Positions 36,773 through 51,307 of a stretch of 64,000 nucleotides of DNA are shown one piece after another. The DNA lies in the NCBI GenBank assembly GCA_013397935.1, contig VZRN01004204.1, forward strand, positions 1,622,294 through 1,686,293. The letters run 5' to 3'. A program made the position numbers and the translations under genes. The number at the start of each line of letters is the position of its first letter. Position 1 is the first letter of the stretch. Under the pieces are notes generated by a model. It was given only the letters and a program-made list of their open reading frames with translations, made no database searches and was not told the DNA's origin. The stretch is from Dasyornis broadbenti. Its lineage: Eukaryota > Chordata > Aves > Passeriformes > Dasyornithidae.

Positions 36773-38529
36773 TTCATCAGTTAAAATTCAGTCCCTTGGT
36801 TTTCCTTTAATTTCCTAACAATTTCAGTAATGTGCAAATTATGCTAGAATACTAAAGTAGCACAGCTTCTTTTCTAACCCTGTGCAGCAAGCAGAGGTCA
36901 CTAGGTAAGCTTTTTCTTCTTTGCTCTCTGAATTTTAATTGTGGTTATTTCGCAGCCTGGGTCTAATTTCCAACACTAATTTATAATGAAATCTCTGTAT
37001 TTTGCTTAGCTCCTGGCTTTATATTTCTTGCTTGCTGGGTTCCACTGGATATTGTTAGCTGATTCCCTGCTGAGAAACTCCACATAATTGCAAAAAAATT
37101 TTGCAGTGCCCTTCCCCAAAGGTTTTCCAAGTAGAGTTAGCTGGAATCAAATTTCTGCCCCAAAACTCAACGCCATTTCTTCTTTTTGCCTCATCTCGTT
37201 TAACACAGTGAATAAGCCAAATGCACGGACCTTAAAGAATATGTAAAACTTGTAATCATCTAGGACCTGATTGTGAAAAGAGAGTTGGCCAAGCTTGCCA
37301 TCAGAGCAGCTTGCTGGAAGACTCACCAAAGGCAACAGGATGTATGATGGTGACATTTAGAAGGACCATAAGCCATTCGATAAAGTTAACAATCAAGCAA
37401 GTTGACTGCATAAGGCACCCAGGCACTTCCATGCAATCTCCCACCAGCAGTTCCCTGTGTTTTGCTTCATTTGCTAACACGGAGGCTTGAGCCAGACACC
37501 TTCCCCAGCTCAGTTCTCTGTGGGTGCTAGGAGCAGCCAAAATGCAGGCAGCGGGGTCCTTTCTGCAAACTGGAGACCATTGGCCACAAGACTGTCACAA
37601 GCTGGCTCCAAATCAAGGACATTTTAAACATCACCCCTGCAAGCTTCACTTAAATGCAGCAAGTCCAAGACCAGCCATCACTGAAAAATTTTTTCAACAG
37701 AAGCCAGATAGGAGCAGCAGTGTCACTGCCTAACCAGGGATGAGATATTCCCTTCACCAGCCTCTACAGCATGACAGGGCTGCAAGGCAACCGGGAACAC
37801 TCAGTGGAGCACGCGGCCATCTCACACGTCACTTGTTCCGTCTTTATCTTTCCTTGCTGGTTTTAAGTTAAATGGATCATTGCTAGACCTCCAGCCTAGC
37901 AATCCTTGCTCCTGTGAGCCGATGGAAATATTCCCACAAGCAAGGTCTGAGCAGCCTGGCTGCAAGATGCTACCTTTCGCTCTAGCCCGGCACCACCATT
38001 GTGCTGTGTTTGATTTATGGTTAATATTCCTGTCAGCACCACAGGCCTTTGACACGCAAACCACATTACTCAATTCCACCTACCGCTGCCAATAACAAGC
38101 GCTGAAGTTTCAGTTCCCAGCAGTTTGATATGTGAAGCTGAAGAATAGTTAGATTATCACCAGTTATGCAGACAGCACATTTGACACACTTGCAATGATG
38201 TTTTCAGCTGTCAGTTATTGCAGCTATAGTGTGGAAACCACAAAAGGGGCATACACTGAATATGAGCTGCGAAGACATCTACTTTGGAAGAGGCAGGCTT
38301 CTGGATAAATACGTTTTATAACATAATTGTGACAACTCCAAATCATCATCTTTATGTCTTGGCAGAGAGGTGGTTTTCCACAAGCAAATTAATTATGGCA
38401 AGCTTGGCTCACATCAACACTAAAAGAGATGGTGGGCATGAACATTTTCAGCACTGATTCTGTGCTGTAACAAACTCTCACATGACAAATGTTTGTAGTA
38501 CTACAGCTCACCTCTGCAGGCAACAGTTG

Positions 38530-39000
38530 TAACTGAACTGCAATATTTGGTCGATTAAAAGAAATAAATCTTTTCCCATTTAAAAGACTTGCCGATAAAA
38601 AGGGAAATCAAAGTTATAGAAGTCAACATTTCAGCTTACATGGACACATCCTCAGTTTCTCAAGACAGGAGATCCATGTCACTCATCTCTTAAAATTTAT
38701 GGTTTAAGTTGATTATTGTTGGGGCAGGAGAAGAGGAGGGGCTTACGCTGCACATAGATTTACTCTGATTATTTTAATGCAAAGGTAATACAGAAACATT
38801 AAAAGACACACATTATCCTGATTAATAAATTCTTTGAAAATTGCATCATCGTTTCTTTGAAGCCTACATTTAGATGGCACAATCCACGGTTTGCTTTCAG
38901 ATACTATAAAATAAATTACATTTATTTTTTGTTGCTAGTCATTCTCTTTGCATAACACATGCTATTAGGTTCCTATTTGACTGCGCTGTCAAATGCACCC
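38530..39000. promoter_or_regulatory. Candidate conserved non-coding element (CNE-like)
   Basis: AT-rich block with isolated CpGs kept in GTCGATTAAAAG (near 38551), GCCGATAAAAAG (near 38590), TTACGCTGCA (near 38744), CATCGTTTC (near 38848), CCACGG (near 38884) and CTGCGCTGTC (near 38982). TAAT/GATTA cores occur (GTTGATTATTG near 38707, CTGATTATTTTAATGC near 38765, GATTAATAAATT near 38820). Inference from composition only. Confidence 0.22.
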
Positions 39001-41083
39001 CACTACTATTTTCATGTAATTTTTTTTCACTGCTCTAAAAAAACTTAGAACAAACATGCAAACAACAGTAGTTCAGGGAAGTAACAAGGACACAGCAAGC
39101 TTCCCCTGGGTGCTCTGTCCCAATAAAATTCTTTTACAACTATTTTTAAAACTGCCGTGTATTTTGAGTACCTACCAGGCTGAGTATGTGACACTGTATT
39201 CAATCTCTGATCTCACTAAAGACACAAGCATAGGTATTTGTCTTTGGTCCTGAAGAAGCTTGGACCATTTCAGCACAGACAGTAGAAGAGCCAGAGAACT
39301 GCAATATCTGATAATCATTTTTTCCCCCTCTGCTACTAAGGCATCAACAAAGAAGAATTATCTTGAGCAAGCATGACCAAACATTGGCACAAGCGTCCAG
39401 AGGGGCTGTGGGATTTTATTTCTTGGAAAAACTCAAACCTCAACTGGACAAGACTCAAGAAATCTGCATTATATGATCTACTTTGAGCAAAGGGTCAGTT
39501 CAGAGACCTCCAGAGACCACTTTCAAATTATATTATGCCCAAATTTAAAGAAAGTTTTGAACTCAAGAGGGCTTTCTGCTACCACTTCCATGAATGCTGG
39601 AGAATCAACAGTATCACAAATCATCCCCATCCCATGGTGAACAGTCCAAGACAGGTAAATAAACAGCCTGTGCATTACTCTTCCTGAGACATGTTTTCCC
39701 CTGTGAGGAAGTGCTCTGATTTGCTTCAGATACGCAGGAACAGAACCTTAGAGAAAAGGCCCGGAACCAGCATTATCTCACTTGTGTTACTTGCTCACCA
39801 CCGTGAATAAAATCCACAATGTGGATTTTAGATTAGGACACTCCATAAATGTGAAGGTGAGTTTCCTATTCCTAGTTTCATCCAAAACTAATAGGGAACA
39901 TGCATCTTTAATTTGGGAATGATTACATGCATTTCTTAGCTCCTGCAATGAAGATTTTTGCAAGCAAGAGAAAAGAGGCAAACTGCTGTTTCAGGCAGCT
40001 TTTCAGTTGTTTTTCCAAGATATTTTTTTTAATGTCATCATCAGAAAAAAGCCTTCTAGTTTTATCACATGAGAAAAAGGGAGCTTGGGGCACAGTGTCA
40101 GAGTAATATAAACCAATGTTTGGGATGCTAGGTTTTGTACCAATGACTCTGCCACCCATAGCATTTTGACCAGCAGGCCCTTGGCTTGTGGTGCTACTCA
40201 CGTGACTTCATCAACAACACACATAGCTGTAAATTTGCACAGTGTGGACTTATCTCTTAAAAATAAAAATGAAAAACCAAACAGGAGCAGTTGAGAGTGT
40301 TCCTATTGATATTGAAAGCAACATGAAGACCAAACATGCTAATAGCACAGGCAGACAGGTGTGCAGCACAAAGAATAAAAATAGTGCAGCCCTCTGTTGA
40401 GCAACTTGTATTCAAGATTTATTGATTCTATCTTCCACCAAATGAGAAATAAGTGAAGCAAATCAAAGCATAAGCTAAACGGAGCAGAACAACATGAAAC
40501 CTGTGCGGGATGAGCAGCTCTGTGCCCACTGCCTGAGGCAATCTGCTGCTGAAGGATAACGTGCCAATGCTAATCAGATGATCGGTTCCCCTTCCCATTA
40601 GGCATTCTGCTAACTCAACAGATAAGCATTCACTCTCCTATGGTTCCTTCAGGAATGCCAGCTCAACTTGGGAGGCAGCCCTGCTTCCCTTCTGAGCTAC
40701 ATTTCAATATTCTTGTTATTCCTTGGTCTCAAGTGCAGTCCTGGAGATGCTGACACCACCACCACTCCCCACCCCATGGCACTGAGCACCAGCCAGCCTA
40801 CAGCACAGCACTGCCAGCCTCCCAAATGCTGCCAAATGTCTTGCCCTTTTGAGAGAAAATATATGATCCTGAAGCACATGGGCTGCCAAAAGAGTGTGTG
40901 CTGATCCCTGAACGGGTATAAGACTAAGTTAGAGCAGGGATAGTAGAGTATGCAGCAGTCAGAAAGGAGCTACCATTACTTCTTTGACAGGCTGAGAACC
41001 TCTCCTGCATTCAGAGCCCAAAAAGCCTTCAGGCAGCTTTTACTGGTCACATGTATTTTTGTTTTACCCAGAACTAAGGCATT

Positions 41084-41104
41084 AAAAAAAAAAAAAAAAA
41101 AAAA
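41084..41104. repeat. Poly-A tract (21 A)
   Basis: A21 followed by a C-interrupted A-rich segment to about 41133. No retroposed gene recognised upstream. Confidence 0.95.
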
Positions 41105-41351
41105 CAACACCAAAAAGACAAAACAACACCACAACAGATGGTGGAAGAAGCACAATTGTAGACTGTATCAGTTTCAAGGCCATGAATTTCCCAGCTCATC
41201 TTATTCAAAAGTAAACACAGCACAGCTTTCTGGCAAGGAAAAGAGAGAAATGCTCTCTTTGGGACACCTCATGGGACCACAGAGCAGGAAGACACACAAC
41301 AGATTTTACCCATATTTGATGTTGCCTGCTGAATGGCTGGGCTGGCTTAAA

Positions 41352-41400
41352 GGGTCTGATCCAAAGCTCTTGGAAGTCAGTGGTTTCCCTTAGGCTTTGA
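41352..41400. repeat. Relic of an ancient palindromic amniote repeat
   Basis: GGGTCTGATCCAAAGCTCTT then GGAAGTCAGTGGTTTCCCTT and AGGCTTTGAA. It shares GATCCAAA and AAGTCARTGG at the same spacing with 15561-15628, and its GGTCTGATCC with 55815-55832. Confidence 0.5.
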
Positions 41401-44330
41401 ATACATCCCAGTAACTGATATGTAAAATAATGGTCCTGTGAGAGGAATGATGTACAGAGTAAAAAAAAACCTTTCTGCATACTAAATAGGATTGATTCAT
41501 TCTGGTATGTGCTCGATCATCTGCTCACAAAAAATATATAAATGTGTGCTTGTGTTTATATTCTCTACTGAAGAAGATGTATTCCAGAAAGAATAATGTT
41601 ATTCAACTGCCGAGTCAGACATGCCACTCACCATGTCAGATATATCACATACAAGCTCTGACACATTGCCTGCTAAATGAGACAGATTAGCTATTCCTCT
41701 GAACACATCAGCCTTTAACTGGCTAGATTAACAACTGGGTCAGGCAGGCAGCATGCTCAAAGTTACCACCTACAGATTCACAGAGATAATTTAGTAAGCT
41801 GCATCTTCACAGAGTACCTTCCCCACCACAGTCTGTAATAAGGTAAGCTTGATATAATGTGCCTACCTGGAATCAAACTCATTGCTATGCAACAGCCTTT
41901 AATGGAAAATATATCGCTTTTGAAAATTTGGTTTTCTGGGGACACACTAAGCATATGACTGGGTGAAGCCACGGTCAGAAAATGTTACAGTCTGCGGTAT
42001 TTGCACAGGAATAGCATTTTTAATTTTTCCTGTGAAGTTGATTATTACTGTTCAAACACAGGAGACACCAGCCAAGCTGCTCAAGTAACTGAAACCAGGG
42101 ATTCAGCACCGTAAGAGCAGAAGCGCTCTCTCTAGCATAAGAGACCCAGTATCAGCTTTTTGTATCAGAGACATCTCATGGAAATTTATCAAACAAACAA
42201 ACAAAAATTTTCCCCCAGGCCAAGGAGAGCTCAACTACTTGGTCACTGCTGATGCCTGTACTTCATGGTAAGGTATTTATCCATGTGTTTAAATACCTAT
42301 TTCCTTAGAGCTCAGCGTCAGACTGCAGATGGCACTTCAGTTCCTTAGGGAGCACAAAATTTCCCACTGCATGAGATGACCTGGAGTTGATTTATTGCTG
42401 ATATTAGCTTTTTGTGAGTAAGATAAGGGGGATTATAGGGTATTATTCCATGTTTGCCTTTACACCCATTTCCAACAGAGCCACTGCAAATGCACCTTGG
42501 GAAGCAGCCAGAATGGAGAGATTAGGGATGAATAGGCTGCCCAGCACTTATATTTCTCTATTCTGCACAATTCAGATGTTCATCTCTTTTTCCATGCTCA
42601 TCTAATATAAAGTATGCAATAAAACATGCTTTCTTTTCTCCCCAAGCCACTAGCTCAAATTAACAGCTCATGCAAACAGGGATCAAGGGACCTTGTACTT
42701 TCTTATACATTACACTTATCCAGTCCAAACTATCCAAGAATCTGAGCTCTTCATTGAAGTACCTGCCACGTGATGTCCACCTGACCCACGCCAACACACT
42801 TGCCTTCTCACGGCACCAGGAGCTGATCATACCTACCCAAACAGTCCCTCATGCTGTTGCTGGTGTTTTGTGAGGAGCAGGAGAGAGAACTGTTCCTTAT
42901 GATCCCCCCAAGCAGGAGGGAACAAAGTTGTAACATCTGGGAATTAAGTCACAGTTCCCAGCACAAGTAGGACATTGTTTTGCTCTTGCAGCATGAAGCA
43001 TAACTGTACCTGCTGTTCATGAGCACAATACTGATCATACTGGAAACATCAAAGTTCTCAGCTGAAAGAGATGCTGAAAGAGAAACTTTCAGAGAAATAT
43101 ATTCATTTTCAGGAAAACGCTCAAATATATGCCTTGCAAGGAGACTATAGCCCTTGCTAAAGCTTTCAGAGCCAGCACCAGGGATAGGATTACTCAAGAG
43201 TAAGAGTGCACTGATGCTGATGGACCAATTTTACTGTCAACACCGGTGTTTAGAGGGGACCTACTCCAGTCATCCCACCTCCTGTCAGAAAAGCTCTTGT
43301 GTGTCACAAAGATCACCTGTGCTAGTATGCCACTGTCTGCATCTCATCAAGTAATGATCAACTAAGATAAGTAAAACTAGTGCAAATAAAAAGGTGCAAA
43401 ATGGTCAGCTAGAAAATATCTATGCTGATTTATCCCACAGAAAAGCATGGGAGCAGGGAGAGGTTAAGCCCTTCAGTGCCTCTGTTTATACAACTGCTTA
43501 ATAGGAGCTGAGCTCCATGGAAATCTAATTCATAGCCTACGGTTTAATTTTGTCCATTCATTTCCTCTCAGTAAGTAGTATCTCTTTTGTTATTTTAATT
43601 TAGTCTTTGAGGTTTAGTATTTTACATTAATTTTAATACTCACTCCATAGAAACAAACTGATATGTCAGCTGTCAAGCACATGGGGTTCCAGTTAGAGCG
43701 GTTTACAGCTGAGGTTCCTCTAAAACACAGAACCCTGAACAGAGGCATAGTAAAAGCCACACAGGTGAAGTGAGAGAATGCAAGAGGTGATGACAGCACA
43801 GTTTTGTGATGAGGCCAAACATTACTAACACAAATAGCACTTGCAACTGCAGCAAAAAAGCAACTGCACTTGGCTTTTCTTTTCTTTGGCTTTGTGATGT
43901 TTGGTTTCTTCCTCCTAATAGCAGCACAGTTAAAAACCTTCCAAAATTTCATTTTAACACCTCTTCCTTCCCAGAATGGCATGGCAGTGCAGTGCAGAAA
44001 AGCCCAAAGCTCCTCTAAAAGCCTTACTCTGAAATTGCAAAGTCTCTTCCCAGTGACATGGCTGAACAAGCTGGAATTATGGACACTGATATCTATTAAC
44101 CCATTTGTAGCCAACACCTAGAAGACCACCAAGTAAAGTTGTCCAACAGATTATTATGAGGTCTTGTTTTCAGCAGCTTATAAATTTAGCAGCATTTTAT
44201 CATTTCAATTAAAGTTTTTTACATTAGGTATTTTCCTCACAACAAGCACTACTTTTAAAAGCCAGTAGAAAGAGGGAAAACTTTTATTTTGCTTGCACTG
44301 AAACTTTAAGAAGGAGACCCGACCCACCCC

Positions 44331-44331
44331 N
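44331..44331. other. Single ambiguous base (N)
   Basis: One N between CCACCCC and TCATGG, an uncalled base in the assembly. Confidence 0.99.
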
Positions 44332-47300
44332 TCATGGCATGGGTTTTTGTCTCTTTTTCGGAACCTCTGCTGTCTAACATTCAAAAGCTTTTCTGAGATG
44401 GGGGTGGTGCCTCCTTCCTGTGAGTTCTCTGGAATGCAATAACAGGCAGATTCATATGGCAAAACTTCCTATAGATGACCAGCAGGTGAAGGAAAGAGGT
44501 TTTTATTAATATAATCTATATAACTAAGTCTCTTCAAAACCTCTGTCCTGCATGTAAGAACTGGGTGAGATTGGTCAACAGACTCAGAACTTACTGGAGG
44601 GCAGTTAAAGCAGATATAAAAGGGATAGGCCGACTGTGATCTCAGTAGCTTTACAATCTTCAGCAAAAACTCCAGGCTTACAAAGTCTCTGCTTTCTTTA
44701 CTTAATGGTAGCTCTTCATGAGGCGGAAGACTTAACTCTTTGTGCAAAAATGGTCTGCGTGACAGAGATGGAGCATGCCCTCAGTCAAAAAATCCACCAG
44801 AATTTCAGCAAGATACGAAAAGAAAACAGTTGAAATGAGATATTAGAATTTATGAAGAAATCTAGGCAGAGGCTAAATTGCATTGATGAGATGCCACAGC
44901 AGAGATAGGGCTGGTGTCTAGAAATGCAGGATCTTACATGAAGTCAAATCTTATATAAGACAAATCTTTGAGAAAGGAAAGAACTACTTTACATGTCATG
45001 CCTGCTGTTGTAGCTCTTAGTACCAGCTAAGAACTTGTTCCATGCCTTTTTTTTCAGGGCAGCACACACCCAGTATTAATGACCTGGTTTAACTTTGTAA
45101 ACCTGATGACACTGTGGAGCATGAGATGGTACCAAAAACTCTTTCTGCAGACCTTCATGAAAACCCAGTCTCAGGGGAGACTGCACTCCTTCAATCCAAT
45201 TCCCATCTGCTGCTCTGCAGCAGGTTCATTTTTTCAGTTGAGCATAAACCACAGATACTTGCACTGAGATCTGTTGTGTCATATAGTAAAATTACCAGCC
45301 ATGCAAAACATGACAGCAGGTTATATTTCGGACTGAAGTCTAAAGATGTATTTCAGAGCACAAAGTCCTCTCTTACTGTAATGGGTTATTTCTTGTTACC
45401 GTAGATCTGTTACTGTTTCTCACTGTGTTCAGCACAATAAGCGACATCTATTGCTGTTCCCTTGGCAGTCTCTGGAGACAAATGGTTTTGATAGTTGTGT
45501 TTAAAATGGGCAATAATGGATTTTATGGTGCACTGGTAATTGGAAAAAAAAAAAGGCTTTGGGAACAACCTCTACTCAAATTTCAGCACAGTGAAGTATT
45601 GTAATCAGTCCTTTGAAAAAAAAAAGCATTGTCATGACCGGATATGCAGAGTATGACCCACGTCTGAATCACCAATAAAAGCAACATCCAGGGACAACCA
45701 CTGCAGTGTCCAGCTGGCAAACAACTGCCCCATCTCCTGTTCCTGATCACAAGCCCCATTTCCCTTTCCTGCGGAATAATTCAGAGCCATACACCTTTTT
45801 CAATCCCTTCTTGTTAAAAAAGTTGGAGAAGGAATCTCTAGAAATGGAAACAGGGCAAAAGGAATGACCCAGGTGCCATCACCTCTTTCAGCACCACTGT
45901 TTTTTCCAACTACTTATCATAGGTCAACTTGCATGGCCCTAAGGGTGGATAACTCCATAATTTTCCTACTGCAGAATTTGGCTATATTTTTTTATGCTTT
46001 CTCAGGTACATAAGACTTTATTTGCTTCTCCTCTAGAAGAAGCAAGTGATGCTTACTTACAGTTCTGCATCTTCCCAAAGAGTTGGTGCATAGCCTATTG
46101 CCAAAATGAGAAAACTGCTTCAACCCCAAACACAAAATTGGTGGCATTCCCACACAGTCCCAGAAACAGTGCCCATGAACATTTTGCTTGGGTTTTTCAT
46201 AACAACACCATATACATTAGGAACGAACTGCAGGTCAAATAGTCTGGCAATTCACTCGCTGGCTTAGCAGCTTGAGGCTCTGCCTCAGGGCCTTTCACAC
46301 CAGCAGCTATTAACTACAGAGAAATGTCACCTGTGCTGGTCATTATTGTTAATTACAGAATTCCTCTATTCACACATCCCTGTCCTAAAAGTGTTTCCTA
46401 TCATACTTCTCTGCCCTCCACTCAGGACCGGGTTGCTGTGATTATCACTCCCGGAGAAGCACAAAGCAGTGCACAGCAGAGTCTTAGGAAAAGCCAGACT
46501 GCTACACTTTGCACTGGCTCTGGTAATGCCAGCCAGACAAAGGGCTAAAGCCCTGCTCTTTCCTGTCTTCCATTCCCATATTTTACAGAGTTGCCTGGGA
46601 TTCAGGCTGCCCACAATCTTGAGGTCTATGGATTCAGAGCTGTTCACCTGAGCCCATCTGGGCCAGATGAGAACTTGGTATCTAGTTAAGACAACCCAGG
46701 ATGGATGGTATTTATGGAGTCATGCAAGGCTTTTCCTAAAAGGGCAAGGACAATTTTTAAAGTGAGGAAAAGAGATGTTATATCTACAGCATTTAGAGCA
46801 AGCTACCTACATCTCATGGACAAAAGTTTTCTATTCCATATGATCTGTGAGCTGCCTGATGTGCTGTGCTTGTGCTGCCTTACAACACAAGCAGACAAGG
46901 GCTGAAGGGAAAAAAGGGATGAAGTGCACTTTCCACAAGCAAATGAAGCTGGAAACAGCCACAGGGTAGCACCAGGCCTTGATGCATACAACTACAACAG
47001 CCACACTAATGTGATATTTGTTTAAATTTTGCAGGTTTCCATCAAACCAGTAAGGCCCAAAAGACCATCACCTTCCCTTACTCAAAGACAATTTTGATTC
47101 ACAGCTTTCAGCTCACCCAGATGGAAGATATTAAAGCTCTTCACACTCCTGAGCCATTTCTCCACAATACTTCTGCAGGAAGGGAACCAAAGTGGCTGCT
47201 ACTGAGCAACATCTGCATATGCCATAAAGCAAAAGATATCCTCCTACTTCTAGCAGGAATTGCTGCAAGATACAACTATCCTTGCAGAGAGTTATCCCTA

Positions 47301-49659
47301 ATTACCCCTGGAGGATGCACTCACTACCCCCCCCCGTAGGTATCAGTCAGCAATTTAAATCCAGAGTCCTCATTTCATCAAAACTTGATTTGTCCTGGAA
47401 TCTGTAGTTTCTTTAGGAAAAACATTCAGGAAACATCTCTCTTCATAAATCCAGCCTAAAAGGTCCCTGGGAGCTTATATGATTGCGCACTGTGGCAAAT
47501 AATTTCTAATAATTTATGTCTATTATGACATATGGATATAACAGGCAAGGAGTTATCCTGAAAACTATCTGAAATGTGAGTTCAGCATGCCTTTCACTTC
47601 TTGAAAGTTTTATGTGCTCTATTACTGTAGGGTTGGACTCAACAGGCTAAATAAAGTTTCCTCTTACTTGTCAAAACTGAAATGTAAAATAACACAGAGG
47701 AAATAAGTATTTCTCTTCTACACACCAGCACATACAAAATTTTTCACTGAAAAAAAATATCTACAGCAGTCAAGCCTCTGGGTCATTATTCTCTCTGTGA
47801 AAAGACAAGTTAAAAGTATATGTTAATGTCCCCTATCAGTTTTTCTTCTCTTAGCCTCTTCCTTCCAGGGCTTTTATTATGTTTGTTCCCCCTTCTATGT
47901 AGTTTTAAAAGGTTTCCTTGTTTGACAATTTTGCTGAAGGCAATTATGTTACTTTCTTTCTCCTGAGCTCAATATACAACAGCAGAAGTGGTACACTGTA
48001 CATATGGTTAGGATCTGTTTTAAAAACACTTGCAGATTGCTATCAAATCTTGCTGTGTGGCTTGTCATCTGCATTTAGCAGGTTCTGTGAAGAAACTCTA
48101 ACACTCTGCTATGGGATAGTCCCTTGTTTGAAACTCAAGAGATGAAGTTCCTATTGTTCAGCAGACGAGGCAGCTCTGTATTAAATTGAAACAAGAGAAA
48201 CATATTCAGAAGCCAGCAAGGAAAATACCCATCTTGGGATGACAGCACAGCTTCATGTGCTTCATGAGGGGTTCAGGAGTCAAGATTATTCACCTTTCTG
48301 ATGAGAAAATGGTTCTTATTTTCAGTCTGCAGTTACAGAAAAGGCATATTAGAGATCATAAGGGGCTTCATTTCCAGGGTGCATAACAGTTTGACATTGA
48401 CCTGCCATTAGCAGACTGCAGCACAAATCCTGCTGCAGGACTCAGCTGCTTTGGCTAAACCCAACCACTTTCCCTGCTTTGAAGTTATCAAAGCCAACGT
48501 GCAAGTAAACACAAGCAGAAGAGTTTTTGACATTTCTGAGTGCTTTCATTGAGCGCATCTCTCTTGCATGTGGATTCCCTGGTGTACAGTTGTACAGTTG
48601 AGATCAAATTTCAGTCTTTCTCTTTAGTGGGGCACTGATAAGGTTTGAATCCTTTACTCAACTGCGTATTTTCAGAGAGTGAGGAGAAACTCAGCACACT
48701 CTCTAAAATTAGGTTGAAATCAGCTAATAAGTTAAAATATTACCAAGGTGGAGTTATAATATGGGATGGATTCACAAGATAGCAATGGTCTTCAAAATTA
48801 GACACTCTTTCCCTTTGCTGCTGTCCTGGTACCATTCCATATAGCACTTTAAGGAAAGATTCCCTTTCTCAGCCACCATTTCAAAATATCCCTTCCACTG
48901 GGGAAAAAATCCACTGTGCCTGCAATACAAACATGTCTCATTTGTATCCTTTCAAGAAAATGTAGTGCAGCCAGGAGATTGGCATCAGCCTGATCCTTAA
49001 TAATCCCACAGGTGGGAATTTGACACTGGCATCACCACGTCACTTGACCGCAACAAAAAAACTGGGTAAATCCAAGTGAATTGAAGGAAATAAAAGAATC
49101 TAAATTGCCTAAATGCTGAGAGTTTGAAATGGTAACTCTAAGGTCACATTAGTTTAGTTTTTGTGTTAATTTCTGCTTCTTTTAAACATTTTCTTTGTCA
49201 AACTGGCTTTCCCTATTAAGGGAATTAAAAAATATATGCAAGCCATTTAGGCACACAATATATATTGCCACAGCACAAAGGACATTTGGAAAGCTGAAAT
49301 TGGATGAACTTTGCAAGAAAAAGCCAGATTGGGGAAAGTTATTTCTATGTATCCCTGCCAAGTTTAAGTAATATAGTAATGACATGGGACTGGACACATA
49401 AAACACCATCTGGATAATTAAAATATACACAAAGGTGGTATCCAGACAAGTGTCAGCTGAATGTTAACAAACTAAAATGGCAAAAAAATTAACCCTTCAT
49501 GGCCACATTGATGTCAGAGACAGGTGTCACAGATGAGTAAGGAAGCCAGCTTCTCTGAGACTCGTACCACATGTACCTCCCCTGTGGCCAAATTCATCCT
49601 GGAGGTCATACCGTCATTGTAGCTGCAGTTCTGTGGTGCATTTAATACTTATGTAACTC

Positions 49660-50200
49660 AAAGCATAGGCTCTGCGCTTGTAAATCCTTAAATTCACATA
49701 TAATACGCCTAAGTACTTTTTATCACTTCTAATAAGCGTGTTGCTGTCTCTCTCATCACTCGTAAATCACGCTGCATTTTCCTCATGTCTTTCCATCACC
49801 ATATATGTAGTCTCACTTATGTAGTCTCAGTGGAAGCTGGCCTTGCAAACCAAATGGTGCAACATGGGTCTAACATTATAAAATCAGGAACTGAATCATT
49901 ACGGTTGCTAAAAAAATTTTGTCAAGTTCTCCATCCCAGACTGATCAGAAGGTGGCAGTATTTCAAAACATTACTTTTTAGTTTTACCAGAGGGGCATTT
50001 ATTTTTTAATTGACTACTTGTTAATAATGAATTTTATTATTTCTAACATTTAAAGGTCAAGAGCTGCAACTTGTAGCAGTGGAAGCAGTAACATGCATTA
50101 GCCTGCAATTTTGAAGAGAATCTGGTACGGGGAGATATGGAGGGCTGCATGTTCTTTCTAATTGCCTTTATTAGCTGCAAGATATTTGTTAGATGCTTTT
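49660..50200. promoter_or_regulatory. Candidate conserved non-coding element (CNE-like)
   Basis: Retained CpGs in CTGCGCTTG, ATACGCCTAAG, TAAGCGTGTTG and CTCGTAAATCACGCTG (49671-49774). Downstream are GTTAATAATGAATTTTATTA and ATTGCCTTTATTAGC. No frame or repeat accounts for it. Inference from composition only. Confidence 0.2.
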
Positions 50201-51307
50201 ATAGAAAAAACCACTTCTATGAAAGATGAGATAAGAGTTTCCAAAGTGTCCAAAGCTTGTTCTTGTGCCCCAAAGCAGTTCCTAAATTCAACAATGTTAC
50301 TGGGAAATATTTAGCTTGATTGGTACCCTGTACCTTCTACAGGTTTATATGAACTATCCCCTTACACACTTCAAACTGTCATCCTTTATTTTAACAACAG
50401 TCACACACACTTTGAACTGCTCTTCCTGAAATGAAAAACGTCCTACTCTTGTGTTTGAGCTGTCACTGCTTTGTCTTCTACCCCTGCACAACAGAAAGCG
50501 GATTTAGCAGCCCCCACCCTTTAGCACCTCTCACTTTACATGCACAGGAACATTCACACTCTGCAGAAAGACATTCACTGAACAGCTTCATAGCAAACTA
50601 ACTGTGGCTTGAAGCTCCAAATAATAGCTCTGGATCACCCAGCTAGTGTATTCAGCAAAGGCACTGCAAACAAGGTGTGAGTCTGTAGTCTGGCTTTCCC
50701 ACGTGCGTGGCCCCACAGAGAAGCTGTCTGATCGAATTAAAAAGAAGGTAAGAAAGAACAGAAAGTCTGCCTTCCCTTGGCAAGTAAATCAGCAAAGGTG
50801 CTTATAGGAATAGAAAGGATGACAGAAGAACTTTTGCCTCCAACATTATTCTTCAATTATGTACTTCTGCTCTGTTTTGACATGATTTTGTCCAACTACA
50901 CTAGAAATATCACTCCGGGGTACAAAGAACGGGAGGTGGAAGTTACAGAGTAAAATACAGCCACTCAGACTAATACATCTTCTTCTTCATCTTTAAATGT
51001 GCATAACTACAGGAATTATCCAGAAAAGAGGAAACATTTTGTTGGTGATTTCTTGAGCCTACTCACTGTGTCAAATCACCTGTGCCAAGATATTTAAGGA
51101 AATTAAATACCATAAAAATCACTCATGAGACCAAAACACAGTGGAAAACACCCAAGCCAACAAAATAGTTGAGCAAGCTGAAATAAGAACTAGGAATACT
51201 ACAGTATTCCTAAATGAGCCTCAGATTGCCATAGACTTGAACTAATATTCCCCAGTGTTCATGGAGAAGTCTGTTTGGCTTTACAAAAGCTGTTTAAAAT
51301 AACAGAA

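Larger units (their letters stand above)
36773..51307. other. Long non-coding stretch, no gene recognised
   Basis: About 14.5 kb with no recognisable gene. It holds CNE-like blocks (38530-39000; 49660-50200), A21 at 41084-41104, an old-repeat relic at 41352-41400, a single ambiguous base at 44331, and A tracts near 45543-45554 and 45618-45628. A frame open after a good acceptor (45058-45267) is a weak exon candidate. The 167-codon minus frame at 43614-44117 overlaps plus-strand frames and is not recognised. Confidence 0.65.

Noticed and set aside
43614..44117. 167-codon minus-strand frame, the longest gap-free one
   Set aside because: Plus-strand frames overlap it, the peptide resembles nothing known, and no splice or promoter context supports it. 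Length is near what chance gives in 64 kb.
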